From NCBI GenBank assembly GCA_963170055.1, contig CAUJGJ010000434.1, forward strand, positions 3,740,917-3,804,916: a DNA stretch of 64,000 nt, read 5' to 3'. Position numbers and translations under genes: made by a program. Position 1 is the stretch's first letter. Each line of letters starts with the position of its first letter. Positions 1 through 11,222 of the stretch are shown piece after piece. A model generated the notes under the pieces. The model did not search any database. It was not told where the DNA came from and saw only the letters and a program-made list of their open reading frames with translations. The DNA comes from Halisarca cf. caerulea. Lineage: Eukaryota; Porifera; Demospongiae; Chondrillida; Halisarcidae.

Positions 1-80
1 TGTGTGTGTGTGGACTACATACACACTCATAAATACACTTCTACCTGCATTCACACACAAAAAGCATGTACGCACGTACA

Positions 81-200
<120 letters not shown>

Positions 201-225
201 TATACACATACACATTATATATGTA

Positions 226-403
226 CAGTGAAACCTCTCTAAACCGAACCCTCTGTAATCTGGAACAATCTCTAAACTGGTTGTGTTTTCAAGTCCTGCT
301 CTCTATATTTGCTGTACATAAAGACCCTCTCTAATCTGGAAACCTCTCTAAACTGAGCCTTTTCTTTGGTCCCAAAGGTGTTCGGTTTACAGAAGTTCCT
401 CTG
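226..403. mobile_element. TA-flanked MITE (pogo/Tc1-like termini)
   Basis: It starts CAGTGAAACCTCTCTAAACC and ends with an imperfect inverted copy finishing in TTCCTCTG. TA lies directly outside each end. The short length, TA target and CAGTNNAACCTC-type terminus match the other small elements in this window. It has no coding capacity. Confidence 0.6.
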
Positions 404-426
404 TATATACAAACATATATATCCAC

Positions 427-2608
427 CTTTACAGTCACTAATAATAACGATGAGGGGAGTATCACAAACACATTGTCCATCCTTGGCATCTAGAGTTACA
501 TTGAAGTTCCTGGTTCCTGTAATCCCGGCCTCCATTATGGTAATGCTACATTTTGCTAGCTTGCTACCACCTTCAAAACAGCAAGTATTGTTTGCCACAT
601 CATAGTTGGTTCCCCCTGTAGTATGAAAAAAGTCATAGATTGTAAGTACACAGTACAGTTTATGATATAATATTCAAAATGTAAAGCATTCCATAGTAGG
701 TACATACTGATAGCTGTTCCAGCCGTTGTTGAGAAAGTGACGCAATCAGTCACGGGTATTCCAGTGTTCTCCAAAGTGAACTCCAGCACTCCAGATTGTT
801 CGCACACTTTCACCTCAGCATCCTTGAAGCAGTAGTTAGGAGCTGAACAAACATCAAACAATATACAGTAACTGTCACTGCACAAGACACCTTGCATATC
901 AGTTCAGTAAGTGGGACATGTTGTATACACATACATAACACTGTAGGCTGACTGCTAATGCATATTGGTATTGCATGTTTATGCGTAGTATTTACAAGAG
1001 TGTACCTCCAACGTGTTATAATAGCGAAGTACTGTATAAAGCATGTTAAAAATTGACTGTATGCTTTTTGTTGGCACCTGCAATTGAGTCAAGGTTCATT
1101 CCTCCAGGATAGCCATATGTGTTTTCTCTTTCATATCCGTAGACAATCACTCCAACAGTGCAGCTTGGATCACTGTGCTTCAGTGTGTGCGCTCCTCGGG
1201 ACTGAGCAGTTGGTACTTGGTACTGAGCTGCATATGCACAAACCTCTCCATCCTCACACTGCACAGGAACAAACTCAGCACTGTCTGGGAAGGCTTGACC
1301 ATCAAAGAGTATCTGATCATGGTTGAAGCAGCTGCTTGGCACACTTACACTAAGCCTAGGCTCGAAAATCACAGGGTCATCCCTTGTGTCAACAGAGAAG
1401 CTCTCTACAAATAGCAAAGTGTAGTCATTTCTGTACTGACCAAGGGGTGGTACCATTGTCATGAAGGGATCTGATTCTCCTACTTCATCAAAGGAATGTC
1501 CAAGAGCAATTTGCACAACCAGAAGAGGTAAATTAGACTCAAGAGTGCAGTAACGGTCAGAGTGGATGAATAGCTGCTTAAACTGTCCTTCGTTGAGGCT
1601 GAACAATTCCTTTTGTACATTGTCACCATCCTTGTTCACACAGTTAAGGTGGACCATGGTACCATCTCTACTAGCCACAATCTTGTAGCCATCTTGCTGA
1701 CGCAGACGAAGTGGTACGAGTACAAACTTGAATCCGAATGTCTCAGCTGGTGGTAGCTGTTCTGTGAGGTGATCACACGCTGTCACATTGGATGGAAGGA
1801 ATCCGCACTCATGTCCTGTGATGAATGTGATGGGATTGTTCGAAGAGATTTTGGTGCCTGTCAGATCCTCTCTAGATCTCAAAAGAAAAGTAACTCCTTT
1901 CCCTCGTGGAATGGATATATATGTTGTCCCAGCCATCTTCCTTAGAGGAGTTCCATGCACAAACCCTTCCAGAGTGACTGTAGGTGTAATGGACAGGACT
2001 GTATTATCTTCCAGTGTGACGATTGCCATGTACCCATTGGTGGGCTTTGGTTCAAGATTGCTTCTAGGAACGCTGACTCCATAGTAATCATAAGTTCCAG
2101 TTTTTGTTTCAAAGTATGGTAACCCAAGGTACACATCAGTGGACGCACTGTCTTCATTGAGACCATAAACGATAATGTTCTTTCCTTCTTCGGCTTTGAG
2201 ATTGATTCCACCATCAAAAGCAAATCCAACAAACGAGTCTTTTAGTGCCTCTGGCAGCTCGATCCTTGTCAGCTCTCCCTTTGTAGCAGTGTGTGTACTA
2301 GTACCACTAGCACGTGGATTGGCCTTGTTGTAGGAAACTGTGAACTCAACAGATTCATCATCATCCGTTGTTACAAAAAGGATGGGAGGGAATTTTGGAC
2401 TCCTACCTCCCAAGTTGGGTGGAAACATGAGGTAGAACTCATTTCCACTGTTACTGATACCTGTGTAGACAATAAATCCATATTAATATATATGTGTTTT
2501 AATAGACATAAATCCCCCTTTTTGTCAAAGAGAACTTCGATCCTCACCATCTACACTTGAAAAGCCCATTATCAAGTAAATTGCTGCAAGGAGGATATGA
2601 GCAGTCAT
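427..2608 (-). CDS. Gene A: secreted IgGFc-binding/Calx-beta protein, 5' part only
   Basis: Exons in transcript order are 2608-2548 (ATG and signal peptide), 2460-1078 (IgGFc-binding-like domain, 461 codons), 842-708 and 615-427 (two halves of the first Calx-beta domain). All junctions have GT/AG borders and phase 1. The rest of the gene lies off the left edge. The start was chosen because translation from 2608 gives a 20-residue hydrophobic leader (MTAHILLAAIYLIMGFSSVD) and the same ATG is conserved in genes B and C, about 100 bp downstream of a TATA box. The first Calx-beta domain is diverged: the second half lacks the acidic run found in the paralogues and has an N-x-T-rich replacement. 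The frame is intact throughout, so this is probably a live, faster-evolving member; a decayed copy cannot be excluded without its 3' end. Confidence 0.8.
1078..2460 (-). CDS. IgGFc-binding-like domain exon of gene A
   Basis: One uninterrupted exon of 1383 nt. Family hallmarks are an N-terminal F-PPNLGG segment, the FITGHECGF motif followed by CDHLTEQLPP, and a terminal VYGYERENTYGYPGGM segment. These match the IgGFc-binding N-terminal domain known from FCGBP-type mucin-like proteins. Cysteines are conserved among the four copies in this window. This copy has PRGKG and VHGTPLRKMAG in its middle, variants shared with gene C rather than with B or D. Confidence 0.85.
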
Positions 2609-2702
2609 TGTGCCTGTAGCTAGTGGTTCCACTGGTCAAATACTACCTACATGCACTGCTCCCGAGCTAGCCCTTTGGACTGCAACCAAAAGAATCAGAC
2701 CA

Positions 2703-2711
2703 CTTTATATA
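2703..2711 (-). promoter_or_regulatory. TATA box of gene A
   Basis: Reads TATATAAAG on the minus strand, about 95-103 bp upstream of the ATG at 2608. The surrounding block is conserved upstream of genes B and C. The predicted transcription start lies roughly 30 bp downstream of it; that position is inferred. Confidence 0.55.
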
Positions 2712-3245
2712 ATTACTATAATCACATTAATTCTATTCAATAGGAATTTGTCACATCTACGGACATCACATTATAAAGGAAAGACAGTGTATTCATATTG
2801 GTTGCTGTGGCATACTGTATACATTATTATAATATAGTCCAAATTTATCTGTACAAAGTACTAAGCTAGGTAATGATTTTATGAATTTAAATTAGTTCCT
2901 TGCTGGATAGGTTAATTACATTAAGACCTCTCTATTATGATCGTTCAAGAGCAAAACAACAGTTGTTTCCACAGACATGCAGGCCTGCTAGTTCTTTATG
3001 AAAATTGCACAAGTATACACAAATATCGCAGACAGTCACTGTGACGTAGCCTACCACCGCAGTCTCCATGCAGACGTTGCATGGTCTAAATGTGCTTGCC
3101 GTCAGCATAAGATGTGTTTCAGTTGGTACTATATGACATTGGACAGGATGTTCACAGATATTAGCATTTGAAATAGTATGTAACCTGCATGAGATGATGA
3201 ACAGTGTGTATAAAGCTGTTATTGAGATACATTAATTTTGCAATA
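2712..3245 (-). promoter_or_regulatory. Conserved upstream region of gene A
   Basis: Collinear with the sequence upstream of gene B (about 28610-29160) and gene C (about 51650-52200), including shared blocks around 2932-2990, 3060-3120 and 3440-3560. It has no ORF of interest. Conservation may reflect tandem duplication age rather than regulatory constraint. Confidence 0.4.
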
Positions 3246-3435
3246 CAGTGAAACCTCTATAGTAAGGACAGCACTGGGACCAAAGTAAGCTGTCCTGTAT
3301 ATGGAGGTGACCTTATTTTGGAGGGTTTAATTGTACACATGTCAACGTAAGGGACTTCAAATGGGACAGAGAAGGGGTGTCCTGTTAAAGGAGGTTTCTG
3401 CATTTCGGAGGTGTCCTTTAATAGAGGTGTCACTG
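3246..3435. mobile_element. TA-flanked MITE upstream of gene A
   Basis: Termini are CAGTGAAACCTCTATAGTAA and its inverted counterpart ending ATAGAGGTGTCACTG, with TA on both sides. The collinear sequence upstream of gene B runs straight through (near 29145-29160) without it, so it is a real insertion. Confidence 0.75.
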
Positions 3436-3898
3436 TATCTATATGCTGTATTAGGAAATCCTTGGAAGCTGAGGGATATTGGATTATACTGTTCAAGAAA
3501 ACACTGAGCTGATGTTGTAACTGTTGATACATGCACAATACTAGATAGTGTTCACTCATAGCTGATACCAGGTGCAATATAATAATAATATTCTATTAAA
3601 AATTAGTGTAATTTATAGTTTATTATAACTATATAATAGTATGTATGTATAGGAATCACAAGCAGTAATATACAGAATATACAAGGATGTGTTGTCACTG
3701 TTGAGTTCTGTATAATAATCCAATGTGTAGTACTATATATGTGTACTTTTTATATTATAAAACACTCCAATGTGTAGTACTTTGTATAATTCTGATTGTT
3801 CTCTAGTATGTAGAATACCTTGTATTTGATTCCAAATGCCTGTAGAATGGTGTCCATTTTTGGGAATAATTTTCCACATAATACTCAAGTGAGCTGCT

Positions 3899-3907
3899 TG
3901 TGTGTGT

Positions 3908-3987
<80 letters not shown>

Positions 3988-3994
3988 CATGCAT

Positions 3995-4043
<49 letters not shown>
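3899..4043. repeat. (TG)n microsatellite
   Basis: A long TG run interrupted by a short GCATGCATGTGTATG segment. Confidence 0.95.
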
Positions 4044-4044
<1 letters not shown>

Positions 4045-4469
4045 AGTCCCGGGGCATAGTTGGAAACCCCCCCTCATTAGAAGCCACCAGTATGCTAATC
4101 AATCATACAATTAATCCTAACACTTTCTCAAATTGTCACCTAGCATGCACTGCATGTGCTAAGCTAACCTGCACACATGGTTCTACTGTGAGCACTGTAA
4201 TGCTGTTAATACTACACTTCTGCATGCTTTGTGCTCTTTTTAGTTGTTTCTAGCTTGTCTGACACACTAGATTTCAAACTATCATTACAAATTCAAATGT
4301 GGTGTTCCCTTGCATGCATGTGGCCACAGTGTTGATACCACATGCTACAGTAAATAAAGGCTATTATAGTACAATGTGTCCATGATACCACTATTTTTGT
4401 ACACCATGTACCCATGATCATGGCTTTTAGAACCCCCTTGTTATTCTTCTGGCTACGCCCCTGATGTTA
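4044..4469. other. Intergenic stretch with a dispersed-repeat terminus
   Basis: There is no coding signal. Near 4445-4465 the motif TGGCTACGCCCCTGA is the reverse complement of the CAGGGGCGTAGCCA motif found at 36761 and in variant form at 15897, so a fragment of a dispersed repeat is likely. Confidence 0.4.
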
Positions 4470-4890
<421 letters not shown>

Positions 4891-5362
4891 AATACACAAG
4901 TCATGTGATTTGAGCGTCACTGACATACCTAGCCAAATACTAGACTAAGTACTAATAATATAGAAAAAGGTTAGATTGTGTCCTTGACAAAATGATATAT
5001 TTTATTTTTCCTGCAGTTGTGTTCTATGATGTATGTATATAAAGCTAAAATTATGTAGGCAAAATTCAATTTGTGATATATATAATACCAGAAAGGAGGG
5101 AGTCTATGCATGCAGTTTCTCTAAGGACAGCAATTAAACTGAGTGATTCACGCACACATCACCTAATAGTATGCATCCTCTTTACAAAATGCATTGTACT
5201 AGGCACTATTGCACGGACAAAAAGAAGAAAACAAAACTGCATGCATGTGTACACACATGTATACATGGAGGATATAAACTTCGAATTATCCTTGTGTACC
5301 ACGCAACTCTCAGGTTATAATTTTGTAACTTCAATGTACTATTAGGTTGTTGTCTATTTATC
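4891..5362. other. Intergenic DNA homologous to regions upstream of B and C
   Basis: Segments around 5090-5340 align by eye with 29620-29880 (upstream of B) and partly with 53125-53225 (between C and D). This suggests the duplicated unit includes this spacer. No gene is seen. Confidence 0.4.
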
Positions 5363-5543
5363 GGGACAGATTACACATGTCAATTTGTTGGTAAAATAAT
5401 TGCAAAATTTCGCTCTCTTGGGCTTCTTCATACAATGCTTACTAAAACTATAACAACCTCATTGCCTGAAGAAGACCAAGAGAGTAAAACTTTGCAAATA
5501 ATTATTAATATTTTGCCAAAAAATGACGTGCGTAATTGACAGC
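5363..5543. mobile_element. Foldback (long inverted repeat) MITE
   Basis: Two arms, about 5363-5437 and 5460-5543, are imperfect reverse complements separated by a loop of about 22 bp. Paired segments include CTCTCTTGGGCTTCTTC against GAAGAAGACCAAGAGAG. It is non-coding. Confidence 0.7.
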
Positions 5544-5735
5544 AATCTATTAATGCTCAGCATGTCAACTAACTTTTATCTACGTATTTCAATGTACTAT
5601 ATATTATAATGATTGCTGAGTTTAGATGTGAAAAGAGCTAGAAAAGTTTCCCAGAGCCTCCTTAATCATCTTTAAGAGGTAAAACCCTTAAATAGTAGTA
5701 TTATCACCCTGTGACAGTTTTTTAAGCTGTTATAA

Positions 5736-5769
<34 letters not shown>

Positions 5770-6083
5770 GTGGTCGGATAGGCCAAGATGGCCCCTGGAC
5801 CAACACAAATGTAGTAGTGTGAAATGGGAACATAAAATGTACTATGGGGAAAAACATTGCATGTAAAAATTAACATGTGTGTGCAAGGTGGGCTCATTCA
5901 ACTGATATTAAAGTAATAAGATCATACATAGATGGCTGACATGAATCAATAAACAAAGCAACAATGAATAGCTGCATGGGAAACTAAAGTGTATGTCATG
6001 TGAGGCCATAGATACAAAGAACACTTTGGTGAGATACATGTGAGTAAGATCTTAATATGCCAGTACAAATCTACGACATCTGA

Positions 6084-6763
6084 TCATTTGTCGTCTGATG
6101 AGAGATGCAAAAAGTGCCGATGAATTGCCTTAATGAAATCAAATAAGCTTTTACGGGCAGATTGGTAAATAGGACAGTGCAATAAGAAGTGCTTCTCATC
6201 TTCTACTGTCGACGTGGTGTTGCTCTTGCACAAACTACATATTCTTTGGTCAACTGGGATGGGAGGATGGTAATGTCGGCCTTTTTCGATTTGAAGGTTG
6301 TGGCAACTGACACGTAATTTACATAAGTTTATCCAATCGTGTACATCTCTAATGCAAGTAAGGTACGGCTCAATCTTTAAAGTACATTTAAATAGTTGGT
6401 ACTGTCTTAATTTTTTGTTATTCGTTAAATCGCAATACCTATTCTGGGTGGCTATATCGCTGAGTCGTCTGAATATTATCTCTGAAAGATCAGTAGATGT
6501 ATTGATGTACAATCCACTTAATTGTTGCCAACATTTGTTTCCAGTCATGCATCCAGCTGTGTCTTTATAATTTCCACTCGGAGTGGTGGGCAGTCAGTAT
6601 GGAGACTGATCCAATATTTGGCAATTTTCTTAGCAATCAATGGTTTTAATTCAGTGAGGCCGAGTTCACCATAGACAGCAGCATTAGATGCATTGTAAGG
6701 GAGTCTTAGAATATATTGCTTGTAAAATTTTAGACAGAGCTTATTTAGGCAATCTAGTTTCAT
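6084..6763 (-). pseudogene. LINE C-terminal region with zinc knuckle
   Basis: Two adjacent frames (6763-6545 and 6548-6084) carry the end of the LINE polyprotein. The second contains a C-x2-C...H-x4-C arrangement (CSLC ... HFLLHC), typical of the C-terminal knuckle of many non-LTR ORF2 proteins. A frame change between the two pieces marks decay. Confidence 0.65.
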
Positions 6764-6831
6764 TGTAAGTTAAGATTGGCAAAATTAGAGATTGAAAAAG
6801 TTACAGTAGTACCGGGATGTCAGTGATATCA

Positions 6832-7614
6832 TTATCTATAATCCTCTAGCTTGGTTAATCCCTTAATAGCATTTGCTCCAGATTCTGCCACTTTTTTAAC
6901 ACTAAACTGCAGATTGTTCTTACAATGAAGCCATGTTCCTAGATAGTTATATGAATCTACAACGTCGACTTTTTCATCTTTTATAAGCCAGTCATAGTCA
7001 ACTCTATTGCTGCTGCCAAATTGCATTATCTTTGTTTTAATCATGTTTACATTGAGTTGTGCTGAATCACAAAAGTTGTATAGCATATTAAGTTGTAGTT
7101 GGAGAGAATGAGGGTTTTCGGCTGTTAACACCAGATCGTCAGCAAACATCAGACATGACAAATTCATATGGTACAAGGTGAAAGAAGGGAGCAAACATGG
7201 TAAATTGTTAACGTATAGACTGAATAAAAGAGGGCTCAAGGCACATCCTTGTCTAACACCACAAAGAATTGGAAAAGGGTCTGACAAGCCATTCGGGGTA
7301 GAGACAGATGCTGAGCATTTACTATACATAGATTTCAATATGTTAATAATTTTTGTGTTGATGCCCATTGAAGTCAGTCGATTCAATAGCTTATCATGTG
7401 GAATGCTGTCGAACGCTTTTGTGAAGTCGACAAAGCAGCAATACAACTTTTTATTTTGTGTCGTCTGTTTATGTATGGCTGAGAGCAAAATGAAGACAGC
7501 ATCTGTCATTCGATGGTTTGTGCGAAATCCAAATTTAGATGGTGAGAGGATGTCACTGGACTCAGCCCAAAATGAAAGTTTATTATGTAGCAGTTGGTTA
7601 AAAATTCTTCCCAT
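6832..7614 (-). pseudogene. LINE reverse transcriptase fragment
   Basis: A 260-codon open stretch with RT motifs in order: FGFR, VDFTKAFDSI (catalytic Asp), GVRQGCALSPLLF, and FADDL with its catalytic Asp pair at about 7146-7135. Upstream codons linking it to the endonuclease are broken by stops around 7620-8280. It does not belong to the host gene family. Confidence 0.85.
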
Positions 7615-8281
7615 TACATTCAGTAATGATATTCCACAGTAGTTAGCTGGATTATTTGGATTACCTGATTTATATATAGGTTTAATTATAATTTAATTTA
7701 ATACTCCACGAGGATGGGTAGTATTCTTTAAGAATAACAAGATTAAAAAGTGATGTCAAATATTCTAGCCAAGCGGTTGGAAGGCCTTTACAGACAGTTG
7801 AAGGTAACTTGTCACGCCCAGGGGCTTTAGTAGAGGCAAGGCTTGAAATAATAGCCGAAACATCCTGAAGGTCAATCAGTATGCTATCTGTATTGGAATT
7901 AGTGATATCATTTGGTTCATCATCTTGTGTACAAGTACTTGTTGTTGTCTTTTTATTTAAATTTGAAAAGTAGTTTCTCCACTCTTGTTTAGATATTGTT
8001 CTTGGAATTTTGGGTTACACGTGGCATTTTTTGCTGGTTTTCCAAAATTTACGAGGGTTACTATGTTAATCTCCCTTAGGTGTGGATTCCATCTTGATTT
8101 ACCTTCCCGTTTTTTCCTTCTAATTAATGTTTTCCACATGCAATCGTTTGGTTTTGAAGAAAGTGTTACGCTTTGTAGAGTCATTACTGTATAAATGCCA
8201 GTCTTTCAGCCTATTTTGTAGTTCTCTCTTTAGTGATTAACATTCTTCATCAAACCAGCTGCAGCGGTAGGGGAGGATATT

Positions 8282-9365
8282 TCAATGTGTTTGATATTTG
8301 GCTTTCTTAGCAGTGTCTCTGCGACATTCTCTTGCATAACCAGCATCGAATGCACATTTCATGATGGAGTTTGTAAATTCTTCGATAGATGAATCGATGG
8401 TGCATTTTGTTGGGTTGCTCGGCAATTTTGGTACACTTGTTTCTCTAAGTATAGAAATAAAGTGATCAATGGATCCTTCATTCCATACTATGTAGCTATT
8501 GGTGGAATTATTAGATGGATGTTGATCAGTACGTTGTCTGTAGTCATGGATAAGTTCAGAGCACATATCAAAATTCTTGGCATAACTTAACACGGAATTT
8601 GTTTGGCATTTAGCAGATCTAGAGATATCCACTTTCAAAGATAGTTGAATTGGGCAGTGATCTGAGTAAACTGTTAAAGGGAATGATTCTGTAATCAACA
8701 AGGCTCGATCCATTTGCTGAATAGCATGTGTTTGGACAAGACTTATCTGCAAAGTGACCATTCATTATAAGTAGTTTGCAAATATGGCACAAGTTGATGA
8801 ATTCGTGCCCGAATTGGTTTGTAGTTCTATCTCTCTGAATGCGGGGACATACTGCTTGCTTTGGGGGGGTTAACTTCTGTCATCTAGGTTTCCAATTCTA
8901 GCATTTAAATCTCCTATTAACAAAATTTCTCCAAGCTTAGAAAAATGGGATATCTCAGATTTTAATTCAAGCCATGAGAATGGGGTGTCTGTAGTACTAT
9001 AGAAGATCTTTCAGGTGGTATATATGTAGCACATAGAAAAATATTCATTGATCTAGAAGATGTTTGGGTTATTGAAATTTTAAGCCATATTCGATCGCTC
9101 TCTTTTGCCTGTTGAACCACTGACACTTTGTTCAAAATGTTCTGTTTTACATATATTAAAATTCCACCTGATCCTCTTTTTGCTTTATATTGACTAAAAG
9201 GTCGGGGAAAGTTAAAAAGGGTATATCCTTGAAGATCGAAATTGTACTGAGTATTCCTTTTTAACCATGTTTCAGAGAGTATGATGATATTTTCGGATGT
9301 AATTTGGTCTTCTAATTCGACTAGTTTATCTATAGTCAGGCCATTAATGTTCTAATATAAAATTG
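8282..9365 (-). pseudogene. LINE endonuclease fragment
   Basis: Contains the AP-endonuclease signatures RGSGGILIYVK (about 9180), a GDLNARIG segment (about 8910) and a C-terminal YSDHCPI motif in the 8761-8282 frame. It is spread over several frames and is non-functional. Confidence 0.65.
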
Positions 9366-9640
9366 AAAGCTCATCACTTTTGTCTTGAGATATTGGCCTA
9401 GATGATGTACCTAATAGTTTATTTGATTAATTGGTAGACTGAAGATCAAAAGTGCCATCTTGGCATACTCCCTATTGTGGGTTTACGATGTCGAGTGAAT
9501 CAAGTGAGGCAACTTTATTGCCATCAATTATCAGATTGCCTCCTGCAATATAGGCTGATTTTCCTTCATTTATCGCGGTTTTCATGTTGTATGCAAGCAT
9601 GGCTGATGTGGCAGGGTCTACATGAGTTTACATGAGTTCT

Positions 9641-10080
9641 ATGCAATTCCACCAGAACCCCTACTTGAGAATTACTTTAGATCTACCCCAGTTATGTGAA
9701 GTGCGTATGTTGCAAAACACAGACACATAGTACTTGTTATGTCGATTTCTGTTGTCTGTGCAAGTACGAAAAAATACATTTCAATCAACATTACTTTCTA
9801 ACCATCCATAGAGCTGTAAATAGCAGAGATTGTCGATACTAATAGCCGCAAATAATACAATTACCCATTTGCAAGTGTAGTTGTCTGTAATAGAATTAGG
9901 ACTATTATATTGGATTATTGCTAGCATGTGATTGTACTAATACATTTAGTGCAACTGTTCTGTAATAATTACTGTACATATTCCACCTACGTATACCCAA
10001 TTGTACTCGTTTTCCATGCAAAAATACAAAAGAGTGCACGTCAGCTTGTGGCTATATGTTTATACTCGTCAATATAATTA
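9641..10080 (-). other. Relic intron homologous to the last intron of gene D
   Basis: From about 9830 to 10080 the sequence follows the gene D intron at about 53930-54173, sharing blocks such as CTAGCATG(T/C)AATTGTACTAATACATTT-type stretches and CATATTCCACCTA-like segments. This shows that relic P1 derives from a D-like gene. Confidence 0.55.
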
Positions 10081-10440
10081 TAAGCCCATGAGAAGATGGT
10101 GAGAGACCTCTACCATCCGCAATGATAAACTTGATCATGTCAGCTCCATTCATGTAGTGGAATATGATTGAGAAGACCATTCTCCGTCCATTGCATTTGG
10201 GTGCAGCTACATCCACCTTGTCTCCATGTAGTGAAATTTGATTGAGAAGACTATTCTCTGGCCATTACAGTTAGGTTCGGGCAATATCCACTTTGTCCTA
10301 AACCTGAGTACCATTATTCCACCATGAATCCATCTTGCCTGCCCACCCCCATCCACACCATTAACGGTGAATTTCTTTCCATCATAAACTGAACGGATTC
10401 CAATTTGTAACACTTCGTAAGTGTCAATTGCCATGATGTC
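10081..10440 (-). pseudogene. Relic P1, ITIH_C-like exon remnant
   Basis: Matches the penultimate exon of genes B, C and D (for example 54174-54671) but is truncated, has lost the GT donor at its left border, and carries a diverged tandem duplication of about 75 bp (10151-10225 against 10226-10300). Frames are broken. It is followed directly by a TG microsatellite. Confidence 0.75.
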
Positions 10441-10446
10441 ATTCCA

Positions 10447-10456
10447 GTGTGTGTGT

Positions 10457-10496
<40 letters not shown>

Positions 10497-10533
10497 TGTG
10501 TGCATGTGTGCATGCGTGCATGCGTGCCTGTGT

Positions 10534-10572
<39 letters not shown>

Positions 10573-10590
10573 TGTGTGTGTATGTGTGTA
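10447..10590. repeat. (TG)n microsatellite
   Basis: TG repeat interrupted by a GCATGCGTGCATGC-type segment, inside relic P1. Confidence 0.95.
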
Positions 10591-10714
10591 ATATACCATA
10601 TCACAAGGTAGGATCAGGGGCATAAACAATGGCCCAGGGAACGAAGTGGACAAATTCCTCCCTTTTTAGAATTTTTACAATATTTATTTTTAATAGGAAA
10701 TTTGCTTACTAGAC

Positions 10715-11222
10715 TAGTGAATCCTCACTTGACTCTTACAGCCTTCAACACAGTCGTCAAGGGTGACAGTAGCTGTGTCTCTAGCCATTGCCTCGTATTA
10801 AAGGTAGCATCTATCACAGAGAAAATATAACTGCCTAAACTGTCGTTCATTGAGGCTGAACGTCTGTATATTGTCACTTCTTGTTCATACAGTTAAGGTG
10901 AACCACATGCAGTACCATATCTAAATAATGTCCTCCATCTTGTGGCCATCCTGTTGACATTGACAACTTGCTGGTAAAATCAGTAATAATATAATATTTT
11001 TTCCAGTCACAATTGATGTATACCCATTGGTGAGCTTTGGTTCAAGCAGGCTTCTATAGAAATGATGCCACCATTTTATGTAGTGATAAGTTCCATGTTT
11101 TGTTTCAAAGTACGGTAACCCAAGGTGTACATCAGTGGATGCACTGTCTTCGTTGAGGCCATAAATGATAGTGTTCTTTCCTTTTCAGCTTTGAGATTGA
11201 TTCCAACATCAAATGCATATTA
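10715..11222 (-). pseudogene. Relic P1, IgGFc-binding exon remnant
   Basis: Scattered blocks match the IgGFc exon: 10840-10930 (the LNEGQF region) and 11015-11215 (the VYLGLPYFETKT and KAEEGKN region). Large internal deletions and frameshifts are present. It shares a diagnostic insertion (CCACATGCAGTACCAT) with relic P2, so both relics predate the duplication of the B and C units. Confidence 0.7.

Larger units (their letters stand above)
5736..9640 (-). mobile_element. Degenerate APE-type non-LTR retrotransposon (LINE)
   Basis: On the minus strand this reads, 5' to 3', as the end of a possible ORF1 (about 9625-9470), an AP-endonuclease region, a reverse transcriptase, a C-terminal CCHC-like zinc knuckle, a 3' UTR and an (AAT)n tail at 5769-5736. 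The endonuclease N-terminus shows NINGL and LSETWL-type segments at about 9350-9270. Stops and frameshifts separate the domains, so it is dead. The 5' end appears truncated near 9640. I cannot assign the clade; CR1/L2/jockey-like groups share this layout. It sits where the last exon of relic P1 would be. Confidence 0.8.

Noticed and set aside
1788..2084. 98-codon plus-strand ORF repeated antisense to every IgGFc exon
   Set aside because: Antisense reading of a conserved coding exon, with no independent evidence of translation.
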